Positions 21,199 through 32,151 of a stretch of 62,919 nt of DNA are shown here, piece after piece. Position 1 is the first letter of the stretch, and each line of letters begins with the position of its first letter. The notes under the pieces were generated by a model, which saw nothing but the letters and a program-made list of their open reading frames with translations, did not search any database and had not been told where the DNA came from. A program made the translations under genes and the position numbers. Source of the stretch: Sulfurimonas sp. GTDB taxonomy: Bacteria; Campylobacterota; Campylobacteria; Campylobacterales; Sulfurimonadaceae. The stretch is taken from positions 1 to 62,919 of the forward strand of contig JAMOQK010000007.1 in assembly GCA_027064045.1 (NCBI GenBank), read 5' to 3'.

Positions 21199-22483
21199 TA
21201 GCTATCTCTTTAAATACTTTTGCACTTGCCTTAATCGTGTCTTCTATCATCTCATCAGTTATAGCAGTTGATATAAATCCTGTCTCATACAGTGAACATG
21301 CAAAATAAAAACCTTCATTAAGCATACCTGAATGAAATTTTGCAAACAATTCGGCATCAGATTTTGTAGCATCATTGAAGTTTTTAACCAGATTATCATT
21401 AAAAAAGAAGCCAAACATACTTCCCCTTACATCTGTTTGCATAGTAATCCCACATGCCAAAGCTTCAGCCTTCATCCCCTCAACAAGTCTTTTTGCTCTT
21501 GTTTCTAACACCGATATAACTTGTGCATTTGCTTTTAGTTTAGAAAGTGCTGCATAACCTGCTGCCATAGCAACTGGATTTCCACTAAGTGTTCCAGCTT
21601 GATAAACTGGGCCTTCTGGTGAAAGTTTTGCCATAATCTCAGCCCTTGCACCAAAAGCACCAACAGGCATACCTCCACCTATAACTTTACCAAGAGTTAC
21701 AATGTCAGGTTTAACACCAGTAATAGACTCAGCACCATTCACACTACCTCTAAAACCACTCATAACTTCATCAAATATAAGCAATGCTCCGTTTTTATCA
21801 CAAAGTTCTCTAAGCTCATGCAAGAACTCTTTATCAGCTGGTACAAGCCCCATATTTCCTGCTATTGGCTCGATAATCACACATGCTATATCATTAGAAT
21901 CTGCAAAACATTTTTTTACACTCTCGATGTTATTATATTCTGCTAAAAGTGTATGTTTTGTAAAATCAGCTGGTACACCAGGGCTTGATGGATTTCCAAA
22001 AGTAGCAGCACCACTTCCAGCCTCAACTAAAAGTGCATCACTGTGACCGTGGTAACATCCAGTAAATTTCACAATATCATCACGGGAAGTAAATCCACGA
22101 GCCAAACGGATAGCACTCATAACCGCTTCTGTTCCACTGCTTACAAATCTAACTTTGTCAATAGAATCAAAAAATGACACAACAAGTTTTGCCAACTCTG
22201 TTTCAGCCAAAGTTGGCGCACCAAAACTAAGACCATGTTTTACAGCATCAATTACAGCTGCTTCTATCTTTTCATCTCTATGACCAAAGATAAGTGGTCC
22301 CCAACTTTGAACAAAATCTACATATTTGTTCCCATCAACATCACTTATATAAGCACCCTTGCCCTCTGTTATAAAGATAGGAGTTCCCCCAACACTTTTA
22401 AATGCTCTAACTGGAGAATTTACTCCACCCGGGATTAATTTTTGTGCTTGACTAAATGCTTCTTTAGATGCTTGTGTATTCAT
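21191..22483 (-). CDS. hemL: Glutamate-1-semialdehyde 2,1-aminomutase
   Basis: [16 protein letters not shown] ... [11 protein letters not shown] ... [16 protein letters not shown]. Confidence 0.97.
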   Translation of the reverse strand: MNTQASKEAFSQAQKLIPGGVNSPVRAFKSVGGTPIFITEGKGAYISDVDGNKYVDFVQSWGPLIFGHRDEKIEAAVIDAVKHGLSFGAPTLAETELAKLVVSFFDSIDKVRFVSSGTEAVMSAIRLARGFTSRDDIVKFTGCYHGHSDALLVEAGSGAATFGNPSSPGVPADFTKHTLLAEYNNIESVKKCFADSNDIACVIIEPIAGNMGLVPADKEFLHELRELCDKNGALLIFDEVMSGFRGSVNGAESITGVKPDIVTLGKVIGGGMPVGAFGARAEIMAKLSPEGPVYQAGTLSGNPVAMAAGYAALSKLKANAQVISVLETRAKRLVEGMKAEALACGITMQTDVRGSMFGFFFNDNLVKNFNDATKSDAELFAKFHSGMLNEGFYFACSLYETGFISTAITDEMIEDTIKASAKVFKEIANA

Positions 22484-22575
22484 AATTATATTGACCTTAT
22501 TAAGTTTTTTTGTATTATAGCAAAGTAGTATTAATCTTCATTTGATATAATCTTCAAAAATTAGAATGGAAAAAT

Positions 22576-23475
22576 TTGAATAGATCTTCTTTTGCTTTTT
22601 TTGTAGCATTGCTAGTGCATATACTACTTATACTTCTGTTTTTATTGTTAGGTAGTATGTTGCCTATTGACACCCATAAAAACACAGCACCAAAAGAAAA
22701 AAAAATAAAAATATCTTTAAAAGATTATAAACCAAAAAAACATAAAAACTCTGGAAATATTAAGAAAAAACCAACACCAATAGCTCCACCAATGCCAAAA
22801 GGTTCACAACTAAAACAACTTGCTAAGAAACCACCTATAAAATACAAACCAAAAAAACATAGAAAAAAAGTAAAACTAAATCCAAAACCAAAGCTAAAAC
22901 CAAAAATTGTAAAACCAAAACCAAAAATAAAACCCCTACCACCTAAAAAACCATACATAGCACTGAAAAAAACTATAAAAGATATAAACATAACAAAAGA
23001 TACAACAAAAACAACTATAAAAAAACAACCAAAAGATCCTTTATATGCACTACTTTCTCAAGATAGATCAAATGAAGAAAACAAACAACAAAAAAAGAAA
23101 AACAATGCTGGAAGTAATATTGGTCAAAATATAAAAGAACTATATGGTGATAAATTTGGAAAACTCACACCTGGACAACAAAAATATATATTAAACAATC
23201 AAGAGATTATGAGACGCATCACGCAACAGGTTCTAACTCGTGTTGCGAGAGTAAATCTACCAAACAATTTAAGAGTAAATGCAACTAATATCATAGAGTT
23301 TTATCTATATCCAAATGGAGACATGTCAGATTTTAGATTTATAAAAAAAAGTGGATATTATGTACTAGATGACACAACAAAAGAAACTATAGAATATGCT
23401 TATAGTAGATACCCAAGACCAACAGAGAAAACACTCATTAGGTATAATGTTTTTTATAATTTAGCAAGTTATTAG
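22576..23475 (+). CDS. tonB: TonB-like energy transducer (TTG start)
   Basis: N-terminal TM, long Lys/Pro-rich linker, C-terminal TonB-like fold (NIIEFYLYPNGDMSDFRFIKKSGYYVLDDTTKETIEYAYSRYPRP). Confidence 0.8.
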   Translation: MNRSSFAFFVALLVHILLILLFLLLGSMLPIDTHKNTAPKEKKIKISLKDYKPKKHKNSGNIKKKPTPIAPPMPKGSQLKQLAKKPPIKYKPKKHRKKVKLNPKPKLKPKIVKPKPKIKPLPPKKPYIALKKTIKDINITKDTTKTTIKKQPKDPLYALLSQDRSNEENKQQKKKNNAGSNIGQNIKELYGDKFGKLTPGQQKYILNNQEIMRRITQQVLTRVARVNLPNNLRVNATNIIEFYLYPNGDMSDFRFIKKSGYYVLDDTTKETIEYAYSRYPRPTEKTLIRYNVFYNLASY

Positions 23476-23480
23476 CTAGT

Positions 23481-24434
23481 TTACTTTTTAAGTAATCTAG
23501 CTATTTTTGCTTGAAGTTTTAGCCATGTTCTTTGTTCCATAAGTGGAAAACCACCATATGTTTTTCCACTCTCTTTTATATTATGAGTAATTCCACTTCT
23601 TGCTGCAAAATTTGAAAATGGTGCTATCTCTAAATGACCAGCAAAAGCAGCCTGACCACCAACAACTACATTTCTACCGAGTTTAGTTGAACCAGCACTA
23701 CCAGATTGAGCAACAAACACACTATATTCACCTATCTCACAGTTATGTGCTATCTGAACAAGGTTATCTATGCGAACACCTTTTTTAAGTATGGTTGAAC
23801 CAAATACTGCTCTATCTACACTTACATTACTACCAATCTCAACATCATCTTCTATAACAACATTTCCGTTTTGATAGATTTTTTTATGCTCACCCAAATT
23901 ATTTGTAGCAAAACCAAAACCATCAGCACCTATCACTGTATTTGCATGGATTATACAATCAGCACCTATTTTACAATCTCTATAAACTGTTACACTTGGA
24001 TAAAGTATAGTGTTGTCTCCAACAACTGCATTTGCTCCAATATAAACATGAGCTAAAATAGTACAGTTTTTACCTATAACAGCACCATTTGCTATCTCTG
24101 CTTTATCAGATACACTACTACCCTCGCCTATCTTGGCATGTGGGAGTGTGTTGTCCTCAATAGCAGGTGCAAAATATTTTGATAAAACAGCCATCGACCA
24201 ATAAGAATTTTCCACAACCAAAGCTACACAACCACTTGGTACATACTCTACTAAACTTTCTGGTACAATAACACCAGCAGCTTTTGTGTCTTGTATATCT
24301 TTAACATACTTTGCATTTGCGACAAAAGAGAGTTCACTAGAAGTTGCATCTTTAAGAGCATTCATCCCCTCTATATCTATATCATCCCCACTAAATTCAC
24401 ATTCTAAAATAGATGCTATTTTACTTAATTTCAT
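23481..24434 (-). CDS. lpxD: UDP-3-O-acylglucosamine N-acyltransferase
   Basis: Hexapeptide repeats, HANTVIGADGFGFA motif. Confidence 0.95.
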   Translation of the reverse strand: MKLSKIASILECEFSGDDIDIEGMNALKDATSSELSFVANAKYVKDIQDTKAAGVIVPESLVEYVPSGCVALVVENSYWSMAVLSKYFAPAIEDNTLPHAKIGEGSSVSDKAEIANGAVIGKNCTILAHVYIGANAVVGDNTILYPSVTVYRDCKIGADCIIHANTVIGADGFGFATNNLGEHKKIYQNGNVVIEDDVEIGSNVSVDRAVFGSTILKKGVRIDNLVQIAHNCEIGEYSVFVAQSGSAGSTKLGRNVVVGGQAAFAGHLEIAPFSNFAARSGITHNIKESGKTYGGFPLMEQRTWLKLQAKIARLLKK

Positions 24435-24437
24435 ATT

Positions 24438-24914
24438 TTATCTCTCAAGTGCCACAGCACCACTTCTAACAATCTCTTTTGGATTGTATCTTTTTATGGC
24501 TTGTAAAAAATTTTCTACCCTTTGTGGCTCATCTGCAACCATTGCTATGATTACATTCTCACCAATATTTACAATTTTACCATTATATGCTTCGCATAAA
24601 GTATTTATATCACTAATATTTTCAGCAATAGGAAATTTAATCAAAGCCATCTCTTTTTCAACTATATCATTATGCTCATACACCCTTAAAACAGGTATAA
24701 GTTTATGTAGTTGCTTGGTTATCTGTTCTATAACTCTGATAGAACCAGAAGTAACAATAGTAAGTCTTGAATACTTAGAATCAGGTATAGGAGCAACTGT
24801 TAAAGAAGTAATATTATAACCACGACCAGAAAAAAGGTCTGTAATACGAGATAAAACACTCGCTTCATTTATAACAATAACTGAAACTACTCTTCTTTCA
24901 CTATTCTCAATCAT
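24438..24914 (-). CDS. ilvH: Acetolactate synthase small subunit
   Basis: ACT domain VIVINEASVLSRITDLFSGRGYNITSLTVAP. Confidence 0.93.
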   Translation of the reverse strand: MIENSERRVVSVIVINEASVLSRITDLFSGRGYNITSLTVAPIPDSKYSRLTIVTSGSIRVIEQITKQLHKLIPVLRVYEHNDIVEKEMALIKFPIAENISDINTLCEAYNGKIVNIGENVIIAMVADEPQRVENFLQAIKRYNPKEIVRSGAVALER

Positions 24915-26610
24915 TATCTTCCCCCTTTTTCTCTAGTAACATCATATTAAATAAACTTCCACCAGCTGGAACCATTGGCATAACATTTTCCAGCCTATAG
25001 ACTATAACTTCTATAAAAGCTACCACATTTTTCTCAACGGCATCTTTAAGTGCAGCATCAAACTCCTCTTTTGTATGAACTCTATAACCAAGACCACCAA
25101 AAGCTTCAGCAAGTTTTACAAAATCTGGCTGTACCTGAAGATCAGTTTCTGCATATCTTTTGTCATAAAAAAGTGTTTGCCACTGCCTAACCATACCTAA
25201 GAAATTGTTATTTAAAATAATATTTACTACTGGTAACTTCTTCTCAACTGCAGTCATAAGTTCTTGACAATTCATAAGGATTGAGCCATCACCTGTAAAG
25301 TTTATACTTACTTTATCTGGTGAAGCAGCTTTTACACCCATAGCTGCTGGAAAACCAAATCCCATCGTTCCAAGTCCACCAGAACTTGCAAACTGACGAG
25401 GTCTTGTAAATGGATAAAACTGACTTGTCCACATCTGATGCTGTCCAACATCTGTTGTTATGTTTGCTCCATCACCGAGAAGTTCACCAACTCTTTTTAT
25501 AACCCATTGAGGTTTTAATCTCTCACTATCTTCATAAAAAGTCAAAGGATGAAGTTCATTAAAATTATTTACACTCTCTCTCCATGATGAATAATCTTCA
25601 TTTTTTACAACATCACAAAGAGATAACATATCTAAAACAACATTCTTAACATCACCAACTATCGGATAATCAGCATTTACAAGTTTAGAGATACTAGCAG
25701 GGTCAATATCTACATGAACAACATCAGCATTTTTAGCAAACTCACTAAGTTTTCCAGTTACCCTATCATCAAATCTAGCACCCAAAGCTATAACTAAATC
25801 TGTCTCACTCATAGCCATATTTGAAGCATAACTTCCATGCATACCTAACATACCAACAAGAAGTTCATCATCATAAGACAATACACCACGAGCCATAAAT
25901 GTCTCAACAGCAGGGATACCAGTTTTATGAACTAACTCCCTTACTTCATAAGCTGCATTTGCATTTATAACACCACCACCAAGATAAAAAAGTGGTCTTT
26001 TGGCATGTGCGATAGCCTCCATAACTTTTTTGATCTGACGAGTATTACCTTTTACATGTGGTTTATAAGTTTCTAAATTTAGTTTTATATCGTAATCAAA
26101 CTTTTCTATCTGTGCAGTTACATCTTTTGGAATATCTACATGCACAGGGCCGGGACGACCACTTGCTGCTATGTAAAATGCTTCTTTAAGTATGCGAGGT
26201 AAATCAGCTGCATCTGTTACAAGATAGTTATGTTTTGTACAAGAACGACTTATCCCAACAGCATCAATCTCTTGAAAAGCATCAGTACCTATAAGGCTCA
26301 TCGGAACTTGTCCTGATATAACAACCAAAGGGATAGAATCCATATAAGCGTCTGCTAAACCAGTTACTGCATTTGTAAACCCTGGTCCACTTGTTATCAT
26401 TGCAACGCCAACTTTTCCACTAGCCTTAGAATAACCCTCAGCAGCATGTACAGCAGCTTGCTCATGGCGAGTTAAAATATGCTTAAAATAATCCTGTTTA
26501 TATATCTCATCATAGACATTCATTATAGCTCCACCCGGGTAGCCAAATACTGTATCTACTCCCTCACATTTTAAGGCTTCAATCACCATCTGTGCGCCAC
26601 TAATCTGCAT
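24907..26610 (-). CDS. ilvB: Acetolactate synthase large subunit
   Basis: VFGYPGGAIMNVYDEI ... TPP-binding GDGSILMNCQELMTAVEKKLPV. Confidence 0.96.
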   Translation of the reverse strand: MQISGAQMVIEALKCEGVDTVFGYPGGAIMNVYDEIYKQDYFKHILTRHEQAAVHAAEGYSKASGKVGVAMITSGPGFTNAVTGLADAYMDSIPLVVISGQVPMSLIGTDAFQEIDAVGISRSCTKHNYLVTDAADLPRILKEAFYIAASGRPGPVHVDIPKDVTAQIEKFDYDIKLNLETYKPHVKGNTRQIKKVMEAIAHAKRPLFYLGGGVINANAAYEVRELVHKTGIPAVETFMARGVLSYDDELLVGMLGMHGSYASNMAMSETDLVIALGARFDDRVTGKLSEFAKNADVVHVDIDPASISKLVNADYPIVGDVKNVVLDMLSLCDVVKNEDYSSWRESVNNFNELHPLTFYEDSERLKPQWVIKRVGELLGDGANITTDVGQHQMWTSQFYPFTRPRQFASSGGLGTMGFGFPAAMGVKAASPDKVSINFTGDGSILMNCQELMTAVEKKLPVVNIILNNNFLGMVRQWQTLFYDKRYAETDLQVQPDFVKLAEAFGGLGYRVHTKEEFDAALKDAVEKNVVAFIEVIVYRLENVMPMVPAGGSLFNMMLLEKKGEDND

Positions 26611-26703
26611 AAGAAGTCTCCTTCATAAAAAATTATAATTTTAAAAATTTGACGATTATACTCAAATGGAACTATATTTGAGGTTAAAAGAGGTGTTAAT
26701 TTT

Positions 26704-28830
26704 TCAATCTAAGATAGAGTTTACAATCATAGATGGTCGCCACATCTCCAAAGAACCCTTTGTTAAGACTTCAAGATTTAGTTTTGATTTCGGATAATAT
26801 TTTTTAAATATTCTATAAAATACCTCTATTTGCTCTTGAATTCCAAAGCATGAAACATAGTTTTTTATGCCATTTTCTATAACTAACTGCTCTTTTCTCT
26901 GTCTTATAGCTTGTTCTAATTGAACTGTATATGCCAAGGCAAACATAGTAGCTAAATGCTTATATCTTGAATGGATTTTCATATATTGAGATAAGATATT
27001 TTTCATACTTATCACATCTCCATCAACAGCATATCCATTCGCCTTTTGCAAATCATCATTCCATTGTTGCTGTAAAACTCTCCCCTCCTTTGTTTCTTGC
27101 AATTCTTCAAAAGAAGCCATAATATTATATGCAGAAATAAAATCCTCTTTTTTAATAGCTTCATAAAATTTATGTTCTAACTCTATAGACCCTAAAATAT
27201 TTTTAGCTTCCTCTTTAAAATCATCAAAATCCAACAACATTCTTAATATTTTTATAGCCATATGAATTTCATTATCTTGTAGATATTTTTGTGATTTTAT
27301 GTAAAGAGTATCTGCATAATTCATCAACATATCATACTCTTTAAATTCTCTTAAAAATGGATTATGTCTTATCAATTCAAAAGCAAGTTTAAAATCTTTT
27401 TGTCCAAGAGAAATTTTAAAACGCCTATAAACATCACCTTGCATAGAAAGACTCTGTATTAACTTTGTTTTTTCACTAACACCACGATATGGATTTAAAA
27501 TCTCACGAGCTTTATCTTTTGCTTTTGGATCTAAAGAGTACTGCTGAGCTAAAGAAAACGCTTTTTTCCAATTAGCTTCCATAGATTTAAATATAGAAGA
27601 ATTTTTATACATGGGATGTTTATTTGCTAATGAATATGCCAATGCCAACTTACCCTGCTTGGCAAATGCACTAAATTTCTCAAAATCAACATATTCTTCC
27701 ATGGTTTTTTTGATGATTGTCTTTTTTAATGGAATATTTTTAAAATTAACAAATGATTCAATAGCACTTTTTTTATCATTTTTCTCAAGAGCTAAGATTG
27801 CTTTTTTAAGCATTCTCTCCCAAGTAAATTCCATTTTTTCATATATTTTAGTATATTTAAGAAGTGGATTTATCTCAATATACTGATAAGCTTTTGCATA
27901 TAATTTTCTTTTGCTTAACTCTTGCATATTTTCTCTACCACTATATATATAATAATTATAAAGTTCATTGGAAGCCGTAGCAACTAAAAGATTTTGATTT
28001 ATCCCATCAAAACATAACGAAGTTATACAACTAGAAAATTTAATATATTTTGAACTAAGTAACTCATAGTTTTCTAACTCATAAACTAAAATATAACCGA
28101 GTTCAGTTGCTAAAAACAAGAACTTGTTATCACTACTTTTTGTAACTTGAACGACTATATCATGAATACCGTCAAGCCGTTTAATAACCTTTCCACTCTT
28201 CATATCCCAAACAATACCATTACTTTTTTTATCAACACTAAAAAGTCTATGCAAATTTAAAAACTGCAATTTCATAACGGCCGCAGAATGTCCTATGAGT
28301 TTATGTTTAAAAGATCTACCGTCTATGTTAAATAAAAACACTTTTTTATCATAACTAGCAGTTGCAAGCCAAACTCCATTATCACTAAAAGCTATATCGT
28401 TTATAGCATCTGAATGTATAGGCAAAGTAAAAGCCAGTTTTGTGCTTTTTATATCTGTTACAAATGTTTTACCATCTTCACCACATGAAAACATATATCT
28501 ACTTAGTGGATCTATCCCTACACAGCTAACACGACCTTGATGTCTTGTTGTTTTTGCTACTACTTTTTTAGTTTTTACATTAAAAAGTTTTGACTCCTTA
28601 ACACTAGAGTCTATAACTGCAAAAAAAACTCCATCACTCGTAAAATCTACGGACTGAAAAGCATAATCTTGAAGTGAAATTTTACTTTTAAAACCACTTT
28701 TTAATTTAAAAGTTTGTTTATCTAAAAATATCACTGTTGTTTTAGAATCTACAGTGACTAAATCACCACTATCTAAATTTTTCACAAGAACAAGTGGATA
28801 CTCAAATAGTTTTTTATTTAATGGTTTCAT
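26704..28830 (-). CDS. WD40-repeat protein with helical C-terminal half
   Basis: N-terminal WD40-like units (HQGRVSCVGIDPLSRYMFSCGEDGKTFVTDI; HSDAINDIAFSDNGVWLATASYDKKVFLFNI). Confidence 0.8.
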   Translation of the reverse strand: MKPLNKKLFEYPLVLVKNLDSGDLVTVDSKTTVIFLDKQTFKLKSGFKSKISLQDYAFQSVDFTSDGVFFAVIDSSVKESKLFNVKTKKVVAKTTRHQGRVSCVGIDPLSRYMFSCGEDGKTFVTDIKSTKLAFTLPIHSDAINDIAFSDNGVWLATASYDKKVFLFNIDGRSFKHKLIGHSAAVMKLQFLNLHRLFSVDKKSNGIVWDMKSGKVIKRLDGIHDIVVQVTKSSDNKFLFLATELGYILVYELENYELLSSKYIKFSSCITSLCFDGINQNLLVATASNELYNYYIYSGRENMQELSKRKLYAKAYQYIEINPLLKYTKIYEKMEFTWERMLKKAILALEKNDKKSAIESFVNFKNIPLKKTIIKKTMEEYVDFEKFSAFAKQGKLALAYSLANKHPMYKNSSIFKSMEANWKKAFSLAQQYSLDPKAKDKAREILNPYRGVSEKTKLIQSLSMQGDVYRRFKISLGQKDFKLAFELIRHNPFLREFKEYDMLMNYADTLYIKSQKYLQDNEIHMAIKILRMLLDFDDFKEEAKNILGSIELEHKFYEAIKKEDFISAYNIMASFEELQETKEGRVLQQQWNDDLQKANGYAVDGDVISMKNILSQYMKIHSRYKHLATMFALAYTVQLEQAIRQRKEQLVIENGIKNYVSCFGIQEQIEVFYRIFKKYYPKSKLNLEVLTKGSLEMWRPSMIVNSILD

Positions 28831-28850
28831 TTATTATATTTTACGAAAAG

Positions 28851-30053
28851 CTATCCTCTTAAATAGCCCTCTACCTTTAAAGCACTCCTGATTTCATCTT
28901 GATGTTCTTTTCCTTTTGTTTCCATATGAACTGTTACATTCGCATCACCATAATCAAGTGATATAGAAGTTCTATCATAAGCTATATGAACTATATTTGC
29001 ATTTAAATCTCTTAATATCTCTGTAAATCTCATTAATGAACCTGGTTTGTCAATAAGAGTAACAGTAACTTTCATTTTTCTACCAGATTTTAAAAGACCT
29101 TTTTCTATAATGACAGAAAGCAGGGTTACATCCATGTTTCCACCACTTAAAACAACAGCTACTTTTTTACCTTTTAAATGTTCAAGTTCATGATGAAGCA
29201 ATGCAGCCACACCAACAGCCCCAGCTCCTTCAACAACAAGTTTTTGTTTTTCTAATAAATATAAAATGGCACTTGCTATCTCTTCATCATCAACACTTAT
29301 AATTTTATCTACATTTTTAATTGCATATTTTAATGTTACTTCAGAAGTATCTCTTACTGCTATACCATCTGCAATAGTTCTAACTTTTGTTGAATCTATC
29401 GCTTTTTTAGCATTAAAAGAATTTTTAAATGCAGGAGCGCCCAATGCACTAACACCTATTACTTCTATATTTGGATTTATAGATTTTACAGCAGTTGATA
29501 TACCTGCTATAAGCCCTCCACCACCGACAGGTACTACAACAGCATCAAGTTCTTGACATTTATCTAAAATCTCAAGCCCAACAGTCCCCTGTCCAGCGAT
29601 AACATCTTCATCTTCAAAAGGATGAACAAAAGTTAAAGAATGTTCTTTAGCATAGTTTATGGCATGTGCGTAAGCTTCATCATAATTAGCACCAGCCAAG
29701 ATGACCTCTGCACCAAAATATTTTACCCCATTCACTTTTGTAAGAGGTGTTGAATCTGGCATAACTATCACAGCTTTGATACCAAACTTACTAGCTGACA
29801 AAGCAACACCTTGAGCATGATTTCCAGCACTTGCAGCAACAACTCCACATGCTCTTTGTTCATCATTCAAAGAAGCTATCTTATTGTAAGCACCTCTAAT
29901 CTTAAATGCACCAGTAATCTGTAAATTTTCTTTTTTTAAATAAACATCACAACCAGAAATTTCACTTAGATATGGTGCTACAGAAAAAGGTGTATCTACC
30001 ACAACACCTTTAATTCGTTCTTGTGCTTCATAAATTTTATCTATATTTAACAA
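28851..30053 (-). CDS. ilvA: Threonine dehydratase with C-terminal ACT domain
   Basis: KKENLQITGAFKIRGAYNKI PLP site; VALSGGNMDVTLLS; ACT C-terminus. Confidence 0.93.
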   Translation of the reverse strand: MLNIDKIYEAQERIKGVVVDTPFSVAPYLSEISGCDVYLKKENLQITGAFKIRGAYNKIASLNDEQRACGVVAASAGNHAQGVALSASKFGIKAVIVMPDSTPLTKVNGVKYFGAEVILAGANYDEAYAHAINYAKEHSLTFVHPFEDEDVIAGQGTVGLEILDKCQELDAVVVPVGGGGLIAGISTAVKSINPNIEVIGVSALGAPAFKNSFNAKKAIDSTKVRTIADGIAVRDTSEVTLKYAIKNVDKIISVDDEEIASAILYLLEKQKLVVEGAGAVGVAALLHHELEHLKGKKVAVVLSGGNMDVTLLSVIIEKGLLKSGRKMKVTVTLIDKPGSLMRFTEILRDLNANIVHIAYDRTSISLDYGDANVTVHMETKGKEHQDEIRSALKVEGYLRG

Positions 30054-30494
30054 TTATAACCCTTGCAAACTTCTATGCTCAACCATACTACACATATTTT
30101 GAACAACTTTCATACCTGCATCTTTAGCTTTTTGTGCAGCAGCATTATTTACTATACCTTTTTGTGACCAAAATACTTTTACATTACCTTTTTCAATACA
30201 AGCATCAGCAACAACATCAAGCACAGCAGGTTTTCTAAAAATATCAACCATATCTACATCAAAAGGTATCTCTAAAAGAGAACGATAAACTTTTTCCCCT
30301 AAAATAGTATCCTCTTTAGGATATATAGGAACGATTTTAAAACCATGTTCTTTTAAATACCTAGCAACCTTGTGACTATCTTTACTCTCATTAGGTGAAA
30401 GCCCAACAACAGCGATGGTTTTAACACTATCAAATATCTCTTTTATCTCTTGTTTATTTGCATTAACTGAAGGAAATTCACACTCCATATTCAT
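30054..30494 (-). CDS. CoA-binding domain protein (YccU-like)
   Basis: IAVVGLSPNESKDSHKVARYLKEHGFKIVPIYPKE. Confidence 0.85.
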   Translation of the reverse strand: MNMECEFPSVNANKQEIKEIFDSVKTIAVVGLSPNESKDSHKVARYLKEHGFKIVPIYPKEDTILGEKVYRSLLEIPFDVDMVDIFRKPAVLDVVADACIEKGNVKVFWSQKGIVNNAAAQKAKDAGMKVVQNMCSMVEHRSLQGL

Positions 30495-30567
30495 CCTTTT
30501 TCATATTTTATCATCTCTCATCAAATCGCTTAAGTTTCCCTAATATAGGTAGTTTCAAGGATTTTCT

Positions 30568-30816
30568 ATGTTATCATACCTTTAAAAACATATTCCTACC
30601 AACAAAGCAGGCGTCTTTTATAAAAAGATTATATCGAAAAATAATAAAGTTGTTGATAAAGATACACCGATGCAAACAATAAACGCGATTAAAGACTATA
30701 GGAGAAAAATCAGACGGGATTACAGAAGCTTACTGCAAAGTAAAAAAGCAAAACTAAGCAAAATAACCATCCGTATTGAACTTGGTGAAGAACTACCCCA
30801 TATTGGACTTAATTAA
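30568..30816 (+). pseudogene. Degenerate coding remnant, possibly a tyrosine-recombinase/integrase fragment
   Basis: In-frame MLSYL*KHIPTNKAGVFYKKIISKNNKVVDKDTPMQTINAIKDYRRKIRRDYRSLLQ...; internal stop; no intact neighbouring ORF. Confidence 0.35.
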
Positions 30817-30847
30817 AAAGTTTAGTAAAGTTTTTTAATGGATATGT

Positions 30848-32044
30848 TTAATATAAGAACCCAAATAACCAAAGAGGCACTTTATTTTTATGAGTACCAC
30901 TATCAATATCTAAAGCTAGATAACTCTTGTTTATATCTTTAATTTGTTCAAAAGATTTATTTTTACCACCAACCTCAAATATAATATCACCAACTTTAAA
31001 ATCACCAATATCACTATAATAAATATCTTTAAAACAACTCACAAAATATGTCTCTCTTGTAGTTCCTACATCTGTAGCTATTTGTAAGTCTGTACTTATT
31101 GATTGAAGTATATTTGTATTTTTAAAAAATAATTTTTCAGGTTTTTTTGTTTGTTTTGCACTAAACTTATGGATACTTCTAAATATTCCTGTTTTATTTA
31201 AAATCTCAAGATAAGTATAAAGTGTAGGTTCACTTATACCTAAATCTTTTGCCAGGGTATCTATCTTTACTTGATAAGGCACTTTAGAAGCTACAACTTT
31301 ATACATAAGCTTTTTAAATACACTCAAATTTTCAAATTTTATTTTGTTTGTAGCGGGGATATCCTCATATATTATTTTTTCTATAGAGTTGAAAAGTTTA
31401 CTATTAAAACTTTCTATAGTTTTAGAACTATTAAAATACGGATAGCAACCCATTGTTAAATATGATTTAAATTCTTTATAAAGCATAGGGTATTTTTGTG
31501 TCAAATCAAAAGAGATATTAGTATGATTTGACAAAATATTTTCTAGTGAAAAAGATAATAGTTTTACATTGTGTTTTATCTCAAAATACTCTTTAAATGT
31601 AAGTTTATCTAATTCTTTTACCACTATTCTTCTACTTAAATCATAACTTTGTATAAGAATATTTAACATAGATGAACCACTAATTCGTATAGTCAAATCA
31701 GGGAAAAAATCATATATATTTTTAATATGCCCCGCCCAATCTTTAAACATATGAACTTCATCAATAACTACTTTTCGTCCACCAAGCTTATAAAACTCTT
31801 CAACTATCTCTATGATACCAAAATTAGCAATACTTATATCGTCTGCACTAAAGTATAATGCTTCATCTAGGGAATATTGAGCTAAGTACTGAAGTAAAAG
31901 AGTGGTTTTTCCTACACCTCTAGCTCCTATGAGTCCTATTAGTCGTTCATCACTATTTATAAAACTATATTGGGTTCTGATATATTTTACATTTTTTATT
32001 GAGGCAATTAGTTTTCGTTGTTTATCTTGAAGTTGCTCTATCAT
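30848..32044 (-). CDS. AAA_14/DUF4143-type ATPase
   Basis: GLIGARGVGKTTLLLQYL Walker A; KVVIDEVHMFKDW Walker B; C-terminal DUF4143-like region. Confidence 0.9.
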   Translation of the reverse strand: MIEQLQDKQRKLIASIKNVKYIRTQYSFINSDERLIGLIGARGVGKTTLLLQYLAQYSLDEALYFSADDISIANFGIIEIVEEFYKLGGRKVVIDEVHMFKDWAGHIKNIYDFFPDLTIRISGSSMLNILIQSYDLSRRIVVKELDKLTFKEYFEIKHNVKLLSFSLENILSNHTNISFDLTQKYPMLYKEFKSYLTMGCYPYFNSSKTIESFNSKLFNSIEKIIYEDIPATNKIKFENLSVFKKLMYKVVASKVPYQVKIDTLAKDLGISEPTLYTYLEILNKTGIFRSIHKFSAKQTKKPEKLFFKNTNILQSISTDLQIATDVGTTRETYFVSCFKDIYYSDIGDFKVGDIIFEVGGKNKSFEQIKDINKSYLALDIDSGTHKNKVPLWLFGFLY

Positions 32045-32151
32045 AATATATACCTTTTTTATAAAGTATAGTATAACATAATATATTTAAAAGTTAAAGT
32101 GTACTTTAGTTTATCATCTATGGAAATTTCACAAACATTCTTCCACTCTTT

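Noticed and set aside
22725-22991. Gly/Phe-rich minus-strand ORF
   Set aside because: Complement of the Lys/Pro-rich TonB linker.
24286-24819. 177-aa plus-strand ORF
   Set aside because: Antisense to ilvH/lpxD; composition and overlap indicate a shadow ORF.
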